A stretch of DNA of 12,258 bases from the NCBI GenBank assembly GCA_949879835.1, contig CATLBU010000020.1, forward strand, positions 1 through 12,258, written 5' to 3'. Position numbers and translations under genes: made by a program. The DNA is from an uncultured Bacilli bacterium. GTDB lineage: Bacteria; Bacillota_I; Bacilli_A; RF39; UBA660. The notes under the pieces were generated by a model that had not been told where the DNA came from, made no database searches, and saw nothing but the letters and a program-made list of their open reading frames with translations. Positions 1-6,841 of this stretch are shown one piece after another. Numbering within the stretch: position 1 is the stretch's first letter; each line of letters starts with the position of its first letter.

Positions 1-1
1 A

Positions 2-97
2 TATTTAGATGATATTTGCTTCAATATAAATAGTATGCCTAGAAAAATATTTGACTTTAAATGTTCTTATGATATAGAATTAAATTATTACAAGTAA
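2..97 (+). CDS. C-terminal fragment of an IS30-family transposase (partial, runs off the left edge)
   Basis: An open plus-strand frame enters from the left edge and stops with TAA at 95-97, giving 31 residues. It contains the stretch INSMPRKIFDFKCSYDI. IS30-family transposases typically end with an Asn-x-x-Pro-Arg-Lys-x-hydrophobic-x-[YF]-Lys-[TS]-Pro-type motif just after the last catalytic Glu, and this fragment fits that pattern, including the distance to the stop. The catalytic DDE residues lie outside the window, so activity cannot be judged. The gene runs convergently towards leuS and is followed directly by a sequence resembling an IS30 terminal repeat. Family assignment is from memory of the motif; only the C-terminal tail is visible. 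Confidence 0.55.
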   Translation, partial: YLDDICFNINSMPRKIFDFKCSYDIELNYYK

Positions 98-121
98 GTG
101 GTGCGGTTCAAATTACAATAA
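98..121 (+). mobile_element. Probable right terminal inverted repeat of the IS30-like element
   Basis: Directly after the transposase-like stop lies GTGGTGCGGTTCAAATTACA. IS30-family ends in Firmicutes commonly read like a TGTTGCG-type box, a short T-rich spacer and then a TTACAAT or TTGACAAT terminus. The matching left end is outside the window, so the exact boundary and any target duplication cannot be defined here. Confidence 0.4.
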
Positions 122-123
122 AG

Positions 124-151
124 AAAAAAACATGAGTAATCATGTTTTTTT
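124..151. terminator. Bidirectional rho-independent terminator between leuS and the IS30-like element
   Basis: A perfect 12-bp stem (124-135 with 140-151) closes a GTAA loop. The outer seven pairs are A:T, so each strand ends in a U-run. On the minus strand it sits 15 nt past the leuS stop. On the plus strand it follows the transposase remnant. Confidence 0.85.
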
Positions 152-166
152 CTATGTTAAATAATT

Positions 167-2989
167 TTATTTTACAACAACATTTACTAGTTTTTTAGGA
201 ATAACAATTACTTTGATGATCTCCTTACCTCCTATATGATTTTTAACATTTTCAATATTCAAAGCTAATTTTTCCATTTCTTCTTTCGAAGTATTTCTTT
301 CCACTTCTACTTTTCCACGCACTTTTCCATTCACTTGAACAACCATTTCATAAGTCTCTTCTACCACTTTATTAGAATCATATGTAGGCCATGACGTATT
401 ACACAATAAATCACCTAATGAACAAACTTCATTAATCTCCTCTGTGATGTGAGGAGCGAAAGGATTTAATAATTGAATAATGATTTTGTAATCTTCTTTT
501 GTAATAGATTCTTCTTTCTCATACTCATTTAATAAAATCATAAGTGCGGAAACAGCTGTATTATAATCTAGTCCATCAATATCCTCCGTAACTTTCTTAA
601 TCGTTTTATGGATAATGGTCTCTAATTTTTTTGTATATCCTAAATTATCGTTTAATTTATTTTGTAAATTCCATACTCTATTTAAAAACTTATGACAACC
701 TCTTAAACCAGATTCATTCCATGCGGCATCTTTTGAATAATCTCCAATAAACATCTCATAAGTACGCAAAGCGTCTGCTCCATAAGCTTTTATCATATCG
801 TTAGGATTCACAACATTTCCCTTACTTTTACTCATTTTATCGCCATTTGGCCCTAAGATCATACCATGACTAATACGTCTTAAAAATGGTTCTGAATTTG
901 GAACAAATCCTTGTTCATGTAAAAAAATATTCCAGAATCTAGCATATAATAAATGTCTTGTAGCATGTTCCATACCACCATCGTATAAATCTACTTTCCC
1001 AAAGTAGTCCAAAGCTTCTTTACTAGCAATTTCATTTTCATTATGAGGATCCATATATCTTAACCAATACCAAGAAGATCCCGCCCAGTTTGGCATTGTA
1101 TCGGTTTCTCTTTTTGCTTGTTTTCCACATTTTGGACATTGAACATTTACCCACTCTGTAATGTTAGCAAGTGGACTCTCACCAGTATCCGTTGGTTCAT
1201 ATGCTTGAACATCTGGTAGTACCACTGGCAAGTCTTCATCAGGTACAGGAACCCAACCACAATCATCACAGTGAATCATCGGAATTGGTTCTCCCCAGAA
1301 TCTTTGACGAGAAAAAATCCAGTCTTGCAAACGATAATTTACTTGTTGTTTTCCAATTTGATTTTCTTCTAAGAAGTGAAGCATTTCATAAATAGCATCT
1401 TCTTTATTTAAACCATTGATAAAATCAGAATGAATATGAATACCATCTCCGATCATAGCATTACTACTAGTAACATATTCAAAGGATTTTTGATGTAATT
1501 CATCTTTTATTTCACGTTCTATAACATCTTTTGAAACCCACTCTATATCAAATTTTTCATCATGATCCAATTGTTGTGCTTGTTGATCCAAACTATTTAG
1601 TTTAAATAGGAAAGTTGTGCATTCGATATTAAAATACTGATTTTTATTATAAGCATAATAATGATGGTTAATCTTAAATCCTTCTTTTACAAGTTCAAAA
1701 TTTGTATACCCTGTTTCTTCCTTAATTTCCCTAATAGCACATTCCAAAGGTGTTTCTTTCTCTTTGATAGTTCCACCAATCAATAATCTTCCACCATTTT
1801 CATGCCAATTGATCGTTAAATATTGATCTTTTCGCTCATCATATAAAACAGCTACTATACTATTTTTCTTTGTTTCATTTTCTTCCTTTTGTCCTGTTTC
1901 TTCTTCTAATACTTGAATCATTGGAATATTAAACTTTTTCGCAAATTCATAGTCTCTATCATCATGTGCTGGAACTGCCATAATTGCTCCTGTTCCATAA
2001 GTAGATAGAACATAATCACTCACCCATATTGGAATTTCTTGATCGTTAACAGGATTAATTGCCTTTAACCCTTGAAGCACAACTCCTGTTTTTTCTTTGG
2101 TATTATCAGTTCTTTCAATTTCACTTTTATGAGCTGCTTGTTCTTGATATTTTCTAATCTCTTCTAGATTGCTAATTCGATCTTTATATTTTTCAATATA
2201 TGGATGTTCTGGACTAATTACCATGAAAGTCACTCCAAATAAGGTATCACATCTAGTAGTAAAGACTTCCAAACAATCCTCTGTGCCCTTAATCGGAAAA
2301 TTAACAGAAGCACCTATACTTTTACCAATCCAATTAATTTGAGCTGTTTTCACTTTATCTAGAAAATCTGTATCATCTAGTCCATCTATTAATTTATCCG
2401 CGTATTTACTCATTTTAAGTACCCATTGATTCTTTAATTTCTTAGTGGTTTCTGTTCCGCATCTTTCACAAACACCACCTTGAGCATCCTCGTTAGATAA
2501 TCCCATTTTACAATTTGGACACCAATTAATCTCTTTTTCTGCTTTATAAGCTAATCCTGCCTTATAAAATTCTAAAAATTGTTTTTGAGTTAATTTATAA
2601 TATTCTGGATCGGTGGTTGAAAACTCCCTTGACCAATCAATAGAAAGTCCGAGTGATTTCATTTGTCCTTTAAATACTTGAATATTCTCTTTTACCGCTT
2701 CCTTTGGATGAATATGATTTTTAATTGCATATTGTTCTGCGGGAGCTCCAAAGGCATCCCACCCCATTGGAAACAAAACATTATATCCTCTTGCTTTTTT
2801 AAATCTAGCTTGCACATCACTAGCTGTATATACACGACCATGTCCAACGTGTAGTCCTACTCCCGATGGATAAGGAAATTCTACTAACATATAAAACTTT
2901 TTCTTATTTTTATCAATATCTACTTTAAAAGTTTCATTTTCTTCCCAATATTTTTGCCATTTTTTTTCTATTTGTTCATGATTATACAT
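167..2989 (-). CDS. leuS: Leucyl-tRNA synthetase with a Nudix hydrolase domain inserted in the editing domain
   Basis: This class Ia synthetase charges tRNA-Leu with leucine in the cytoplasm. Numbering from the ATG at 2989 (940 residues), the HIGH-type motif HVGH is at 47-50. A Cys4 zinc site is at 157/160/174/177 and a second Cys pair set at 574/577/618/621. CP1 editing motifs are TTRCDT (244-249) and HDDRD (342-346), KMSKS is at 718-722, and the C-terminal KVRGK region is present. Bacterial LeuRS is usually about 800-880 residues. The excess is a roughly 140-residue insert (about 364-505) carrying a full Nudix box. The start is set by AAAGGAG at 3004-2998, 8 nt before ATG; the GTG at 2998 overlaps this site and is unlikely to be used. 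The gene overlaps the preceding small membrane gene by 8 nt and shares its T-box leader, so expression should respond to uncharged tRNA-Leu. The synthetase identity is certain; the function of the insert is unknown. Confidence 0.98.
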   Translation of the reverse strand: MYNHEQIEKKWQKYWEENETFKVDIDKNKKKFYMLVEFPYPSGVGLHVGHGRVYTASDVQARFKKARGYNVLFPMGWDAFGAPAEQYAIKNHIHPKEAVKENIQVFKGQMKSLGLSIDWSREFSTTDPEYYKLTQKQFLEFYKAGLAYKAEKEINWCPNCKMGLSNEDAQGGVCERCGTETTKKLKNQWVLKMSKYADKLIDGLDDTDFLDKVKTAQINWIGKSIGASVNFPIKGTEDCLEVFTTRCDTLFGVTFMVISPEHPYIEKYKDRISNLEEIRKYQEQAAHKSEIERTDNTKEKTGVVLQGLKAINPVNDQEIPIWVSDYVLSTYGTGAIMAVPAHDDRDYEFAKKFNIPMIQVLEEETGQKEENETKKNSIVAVLYDERKDQYLTINWHENGGRLLIGGTIKEKETPLECAIREIKEETGYTNFELVKEGFKINHHYYAYNKNQYFNIECTTFLFKLNSLDQQAQQLDHDEKFDIEWVSKDVIEREIKDELHQKSFEYVTSSNAMIGDGIHIHSDFINGLNKEDAIYEMLHFLEENQIGKQQVNYRLQDWIFSRQRFWGEPIPMIHCDDCGWVPVPDEDLPVVLPDVQAYEPTDTGESPLANITEWVNVQCPKCGKQAKRETDTMPNWAGSSWYWLRYMDPHNENEIASKEALDYFGKVDLYDGGMEHATRHLLYARFWNIFLHEQGFVPNSEPFLRRISHGMILGPNGDKMSKSKGNVVNPNDMIKAYGADALRTYEMFIGDYSKDAAWNESGLRGCHKFLNRVWNLQNKLNDNLGYTKKLETIIHKTIKKVTEDIDGLDYNTAVSALMILLNEYEKEESITKEDYKIIIQLLNPFAPHITEEINEVCSLGDLLCNTSWPTYDSNKVVEETYEMVVQVNGKVRGKVEVERNTSKEEMEKLALNIENVKNHIGGKEIIKVIVIPKKLVNVVVK
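1475..1900 (-). other. Nudix hydrolase domain inserted in the LeuRS CP1 editing domain
   Basis: The domain covers about residues 364-505 of LeuRS. It begins just after the editing strand ending NIPMIQVL and finishes before GDGIHIHSDFING, where other LeuRS continue directly. The Nudix signature GX5EX7REUXEEXGU is matched at residues 406-428 (1774-1706): G406, E412, R420-E421, E424-E425, G427, with Tyr as the last position. Upstream is a typical first strand (SIVAVLYDERKDQYL). Downstream is a typical final strand with HDEKFDIEWVSKDVI, so the fold looks complete. All metal-binding glutamates are present, which suggests an active hydrolase. The substrate cannot be read from sequence. Confidence 0.9.
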
Positions 2990-3338
2990 GATGATCACTC
3001 CTTTGCTTTTTTTGATAATATTTTCCTATGATATGATAACTTAACAATTGTAGAGGTATAAAGATTGCTACTGCTAACAATAACATTAAAAACAAGGAAT
3101 CTGTAATCGATATAAAATATAGTGTAAAGGATAGAATAAAAGAATTGGTTAATGCTATTACTTTAGCTAAAGATTTTATATTTATCCTCTCTATATCAAT
3201 ATGATAAATCAGTTGTAAATATCTTACATAGGTATTATTTTTAAATTTTTCTAATTTCTTTTTTCTTAAAATCACTGTTATCCAATAAATCAAATAAATA
3301 ATAATAAAAACAATTAAACTAAATATAACTTCTTGCAT
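2982..3338 (-). CDS. Small three-helix membrane protein of unknown function, upstream of leuS
   Basis: The product has 118 residues and I do not recognise its family. Hydrophobic segments at about 4-24, 57-77 and 81-105 look like membrane helices. Between the first two is a basic, aromatic-rich loop (RKKKLEKFKNNTYVRYLQLIYHIDIERINIK begins about residue 25). The tail is basic and histidine-containing. The start is ATG 3338, preceded by AAAGGAGG (3350-3343). A TTG in frame at 3359 would translate the ribosome binding site and falls in the terminator U-run, so it is rejected. The stop at 2984-2982 overlaps the leuS start by 8 nt. The gene is the first one after the leucine T-box and is therefore co-regulated with leuS. 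Its position suggests a link to leucine status or simply stable co-transcription; nothing in the protein identifies a transporter family. Confidence 0.8.
   Translation of the reverse strand: MQEVIFSLIVFIIIYLIYWITVILRKKKLEKFKNNTYVRYLQLIYHIDIERINIKSLAKVIALTNSFILSFTLYFISITDSLFLMLLLAVAIFIPLQLLSYHIIGKYYQKKQRSDHHV
2998..3004 (-). promoter_or_regulatory. leuS ribosome binding site, inside the upstream gene
   Basis: AAAGGAG lies 8 nt before the leuS ATG (2989). It is within the last codons of the small membrane gene, so ribosomes finishing that gene pass over it, consistent with translational coupling. It decides the start against the GTG at 2998, which overlaps it. Confidence 0.85.
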
Positions 3339-3342
3339 ATTT

Positions 3343-3350
3343 CCTCCTTT
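3343..3350 (-). promoter_or_regulatory. Ribosome binding site of the small membrane gene
   Basis: AAAGGAGG ends 4 nt before ATG 3338. It lies just past the T-box terminator, so it is transcribed only upon antitermination. It fixes the start against the in-frame TTG at 3359. Confidence 0.8.
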
Positions 3351-3357
3351 TACCCAC

Positions 3358-3563
3358 AAAAAAGCATTATGTATAAGGACGAATATTTCCGCGGTACCAC
3401 CTTATTTCATAATACTTTATGCTCTTTTACTTTTAACGCAAGTAAAACGGCTTCATGCAACTAGAAAAGGAAGTTCATAGAGTTTTATAAAAAGTTTTCA
3501 TCAACCACTTTCTTTCTAAATATAAAATTTCTATTACTACTCTTATCCTCTTTGTTTTTAACT
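3358..3563 (-). promoter_or_regulatory. Leucine-type T-box riboswitch controlling the small membrane gene and leuS
   Basis: The T-box core AAGGTGGTACCGCGG is at 3403-3389. Its TGGT can pair with an ACCA tRNA end, fitting an A discriminator as in tRNA-Leu. Stem I shows an AGTAGTA internal-loop motif near 3542-3535, and a distal stem AAGT/ACTT (3510-3507, 3495-3492) closing GGTTGATGAAA, one base off the usual GGTTGGTGAAA. Before TATGAAC is a CTC at 3482-3480, the likely specifier; CTA at 3480-3478 is the alternative, and both are leucine codons. A perfect 8-bp stem III is TTTTACTT/AAGTAAAA (3447-3440, 3432-3425). The terminator pairs 3415-3408 with 3371-3364 and 3405-3400 with 3378-3373, followed by six T at 3363-3358. 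Uncharged tRNA-Leu should stabilise the antiterminator and allow read-through. Confidence 0.95.
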
Positions 3564-3569
3564 ATTATA

Positions 3570-3598
3570 AGTATAATATATATCAAAATTTATTTCAA
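3570..3598 (-). promoter_or_regulatory. Sigma-A-type promoter of the T-box leader
   Basis: TTGAAA (3598-3593), a 17-nt spacer and TATACT (3575-3570) place the transcript start near 3563, just before the T-box stem I. The -35 box consists of the last Leu and Lys codons of the preceding 768-residue gene. Confidence 0.65.
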
Positions 3599-5896
3599 GT
3601 TTTTTGTTTTATTTTGGCTTGGGATAGAAACATAACCCAGTGAATCATTTAAACTGGTTATAGCTTCCTGACAAATAGCTGCATAACGCTCTATAATTTT
3701 ATCCTTATCTGTTTGTTTGATAATTTCTTTAATAATAAGTTGATTTATAAAATGTTCATAATTTAAATTATCTAAAATATTAATACTATTATTTCCTTGG
3801 AAACCTTCTATGGAATAATGATATTCATCCATATTTGAAGCAATTACATGAAAGACTTTGTGATAAGTTTTATAATCTAATTTTGATAATAAATAACCAA
3901 GTTCACTATTAAATCGTAAATAATCAAAATCCGATATTTCATTTTTTCCTTTTATAATCATTGGGAGGTTATTTTGATAAATATAATGAAAAATATTTTC
4001 AGACACCAAATTACTGAATAATTGATGATAAGCATCAATTGTAATTCTAGAATGATTATTTTGATGAATTAAACGATAAATCTGAACAAACCTTTTTAAT
4101 GACTCATTTGAACGATAGTTTTGTAAATCTTCATCTGTATAGACCTGATCGATACTAATTTGACTAAAAAACATTTGAAAATTAGAAACATATCCATTTT
4201 TCATCACTTTAAATTGATAAGTAATCGTTGGTATAATTTCTTGTTTTTTCATTTTGAAATATTTCAAAAATCTTGATTTTTTATCACCATAAATAGTATT
4301 ATATAAATCCTGTGATAACATAGAATCTTCTTCAATACAACTAGTCATATCCAATGTATGAATTCGAAAATAATAATTATACTCTTCATCCTGGCAAATA
4401 GAATAAGCAACATTCTTTCCCGCTAACATAATCGTATCACTAAAAAGAAAACTATTTGTTATATCATGTACTTTAACACCTAATTCTTTAGCAAGTTCTC
4501 GATTAGATATGTTTGGATTCTGTTGTTTTAAAGACTCTACTTTATCATGGACATCAGATAAATACTTGCTAGTTAAATTGGCTCTGATTTCTTCTTGTAG
4601 TGATTTCTCTTTTCTATATTCTAAAAAAGCGATTTCATTCTCTAGTTGATCTGGTATTACGTTCTTTCTGTTTTCTTTTGTAGAATTTATATTTTCTCGA
4701 ATTTCTAAAATATCCATCATTGCTTTTGCTTTACGTTTTTCTTCATAACGATTGTTTTTTAAATGACTGAATAAACGGTCTAACGTATCATCTATTTCTT
4801 TTTGATCCTCTTCTGTTAAAAGAACAGATCTTTTTTGTAGTAAGAAATATAATTTCTTATAATAATCTCGATTAATAAAATCGGGATCTTGACTTCGTAA
4901 TTCAATTTCTAAATGATAGGCAAATAATTTAATGATTTTAACTAATATGTGTTCATCTTTTTGATTACTTTTTTCTACAGAAATTGAGTTTTTAAAAAGA
5001 TATTCATCTTCTTTTGAACGTAAATTTATCATTTCAGGAATATATTCGATTAATTTTTTTATGTGGTAATAGTTTCCTTCATGATATATTAAATATTCTA
5101 AAATATCTATGCGATAATCATGAAAATCTTTTACTTTTTTAACATTTCTATATGACTTACGAAATTCTTTCTTGATTTGTTTTAATATTTCTTTTTCCAA
5201 CTTTACATTTAAATTTTCTTTATCTTTATATTCTGCTTTTTTATATTTAATATTATCAATAATAGATGTTAATTCTATCATGAATCTCTCTTCTTCTAAA
5301 GTACTAAGTTGTTCTAAAAGTTGGTTCGTATATTTCATAATCACTTCATGATATTCTAATAGATTATAATGACGGACAAAATATTTATAAGCAAGTAAAA
5401 ATTCATCTAAATCTTGAATTACAAACTCCTCTTTTGTTTCCATACAAGAAAGATAATGTTTACTTCTTGGATTATGAATATAAGAAATATCATCTATGGA
5501 TAAATCAGAAAAAGATTCTTGTTGTTGTGTTGATTTGTTTTTTGGATTAACATCTTCACGAATATGTTCTAATTTGTAATTTTCCTTTTTCTGATGAATT
5601 TGAATTTCTTCACAATATAACTTCAATATTCGAACCTTTTCTTTTAAAAATGTTTCTTCTTTTAATAAATCTGCTTTTTCAGATTGTTTTAACTTTTGTT
5701 TATTCTTTAAATATTCCTCCCGTTTATTTTTTCTTTCTTTTTTTATTTCTTGTAAAGTCAAATAAAATAGCTTCTTCTTTTTTCGTAAACTAAGGTCATT
5801 ATTGAAATACCTTTCAATGATGTAATGGACATGGTGAATATTTTTTGCATTTATAATTTCTTTTTTAAACTGTTTCATTTTTTCATCTAAATTCAT
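3590..5896 (-). CDS. Large protein with a probable degenerate RNB (RNase II/R-like) C-terminal domain, in the primosome operon
   Basis: The 768-residue product has no family I recognise end to end. Residues 40-110 are highly charged and likely helical or coiled coil. Residues 160-430 are mostly helical and Lys/Glu-rich. SNRELAKELGVKVHDI at 464-479 resembles a helix-turn-helix. From about 487 the order of motifs follows RNB domains. YYFRIHTLDMTSCIEEDSML (508-527) parallels the family's VHIADVSxYVxxGSxLD. ITYQFKVMKNGYVSNFQMF at 558-576 parallels the strand pair after the catalytic core. ENIFHYIYQNNLPMIIKG at 633-650 parallels the Asn-x-x-Ala...Pro-x-x-x-Arg stretch. YSIEGF and YEHFINQLIIKEII (713-726) parallel the segment around the RNB signature. 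The catalytic Asp cluster (DxxDxDDA) is replaced around LAGKNVAYSI (491-500), and TSPxRRYxD is absent, so nuclease activity is unlikely. It starts 20 nt after dnaI with AGGGGGA and is probably co-transcribed. The slot corresponds to ytxC in Bacillus, but the protein does not resemble it. Confidence 0.85.
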   Translation of the reverse strand: MNLDEKMKQFKKEIINAKNIHHVHYIIERYFNNDLSLRKKKKLFYLTLQEIKKERKNKREEYLKNKQKLKQSEKADLLKEETFLKEKVRILKLYCEEIQIHQKKENYKLEHIREDVNPKNKSTQQQESFSDLSIDDISYIHNPRSKHYLSCMETKEEFVIQDLDEFLLAYKYFVRHYNLLEYHEVIMKYTNQLLEQLSTLEEERFMIELTSIIDNIKYKKAEYKDKENLNVKLEKEILKQIKKEFRKSYRNVKKVKDFHDYRIDILEYLIYHEGNYYHIKKLIEYIPEMINLRSKEDEYLFKNSISVEKSNQKDEHILVKIIKLFAYHLEIELRSQDPDFINRDYYKKLYFLLQKRSVLLTEEDQKEIDDTLDRLFSHLKNNRYEEKRKAKAMMDILEIRENINSTKENRKNVIPDQLENEIAFLEYRKEKSLQEEIRANLTSKYLSDVHDKVESLKQQNPNISNRELAKELGVKVHDITNSFLFSDTIMLAGKNVAYSICQDEEYNYYFRIHTLDMTSCIEEDSMLSQDLYNTIYGDKKSRFLKYFKMKKQEIIPTITYQFKVMKNGYVSNFQMFFSQISIDQVYTDEDLQNYRSNESLKRFVQIYRLIHQNNHSRITIDAYHQLFSNLVSENIFHYIYQNNLPMIIKGKNEISDFDYLRFNSELGYLLSKLDYKTYHKVFHVIASNMDEYHYSIEGFQGNNSINILDNLNYEHFINQLIIKEIIKQTDKDKIIERYAAICQEAITSLNDSLGYVSIPSQNKTKNLK

Positions 5897-5916
5897 AAAA
5901 TCCCCCTACACACTTT

Positions 5917-6834
5917 CTAATTTCTTAAATTTTTACTAACCATTTCTCGTAATTCTGTTAATTGACGAATTCGTTCAATGATTCTTCTTGCTTTTACCTT
6001 TTCAACTCCATCTTTGGTAATACTAAAATGTTGTTCTAATGCTTCTAAATCTAGATTAGATGTAAAAAAGGTTGGAAGTTTCTCTTGCATTCGATATTGA
6101 ATTAAAGGGCAAAATATTTCATCCCTTCCCCATGCTGTAGTATTTTCTGCTCCAATATCATCAATTAATAAAAGTGGCACTTTTTTAATATGTTCCATTC
6201 TTTCTTTAAAATCATTTCCAAAAGAACTCTTTAAACTTCTTAGATATTCAGGCCAAAATATAATCGCGCTTTTATACCCTTTTTTAGCTAATTCATTAAA
6301 TGCAGCGGAAATTAAATAAGTTTTCCCACAACCAAAGTTTCCATATAAATAAATTCCTTTTTGATTATGATTCTTAGGATAATCTTTAATAAAATCATTT
6401 AACCATTTAATTACTTCAAATCGTTGTTCATAATCTAGAAAAATATCTTTCATTTTTGCTTCTTTAATTTCTTTTGGAACATCAAAACTTTCTATATTCT
6501 TTAAATGTTTGGTTTCTTTTTTATACTTCTCTGTATATTTACAAGCCTTATAATTAAATTCTAATCTGTCATGATTTTCTTTCGGTAAATAAGCATATCC
6601 TCTAACCCGATTCTTACACATGGCAAGTCCTTTACATTTCTTACAGTGTTCAAATTCTACAAAACTATCTTCTAAAGAAGAAGTATATTTTGATAAAATT
6701 TCCTGAGAAGAATGAAAATGTCGAACAAATTCTTGAAAATCTTTATTTTCCAATGCTTTATTCCATTCTGTTAATAAAGATACATGAATATCTTCTTTGG
6801 TGTATTTTTTTAATTCATTTTTTATCTTACCCAT
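5917..6834 (-). CDS. dnaI: Primosomal protein DnaI, AAA+ helicase loader
   Basis: DnaI loads the replicative helicase onto single-stranded DNA at the origin and at restarted forks, together with DnaB and DnaD. The product is 305 residues, close to the Bacillus size (about 310). The N-terminal domain has a zinc-type cluster with C64, C67, C73 and C98, as in DnaI helicase-binding domains. The AAA+ module has Walker A GNFGCGKT (165-172), Walker B LLLIDDIG (221-228) and sensor-1 FTSN (257-260). A basic segment RRIIERIR (283-290) contains the likely arginine finger or sensor-2 region. The start ATG 6834 lies 7 nt after the dnaB stop, and the ribosome binding site AGGTGAGG overlaps that stop, so the two are translationally linked. 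The next gene starts 20 nt downstream. Confidence 0.95.
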   Translation of the reverse strand: MGKIKNELKKYTKEDIHVSLLTEWNKALENKDFQEFVRHFHSSQEILSKYTSSLEDSFVEFEHCKKCKGLAMCKNRVRGYAYLPKENHDRLEFNYKACKYTEKYKKETKHLKNIESFDVPKEIKEAKMKDIFLDYEQRFEVIKWLNDFIKDYPKNHNQKGIYLYGNFGCGKTYLISAAFNELAKKGYKSAIIFWPEYLRSLKSSFGNDFKERMEHIKKVPLLLIDDIGAENTTAWGRDEIFCPLIQYRMQEKLPTFFTSNLDLEALEQHFSITKDGVEKVKARRIIERIRQLTELREMVSKNLRN

Positions 6835-6841
6835 ACCTCAC

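Noticed and set aside
1171..1395. Open plus-strand frame of 74 codons inside leuS
   Set aside because: It is antisense to well-conserved leuS codons, has no ribosome binding site, and its His/Leu-rich translation mirrors the complementary strand.
2663..2854. Open plus-strand frame of 63 codons inside leuS
   Set aside because: It is antisense to the HIGH-motif region of leuS and has no start signals.
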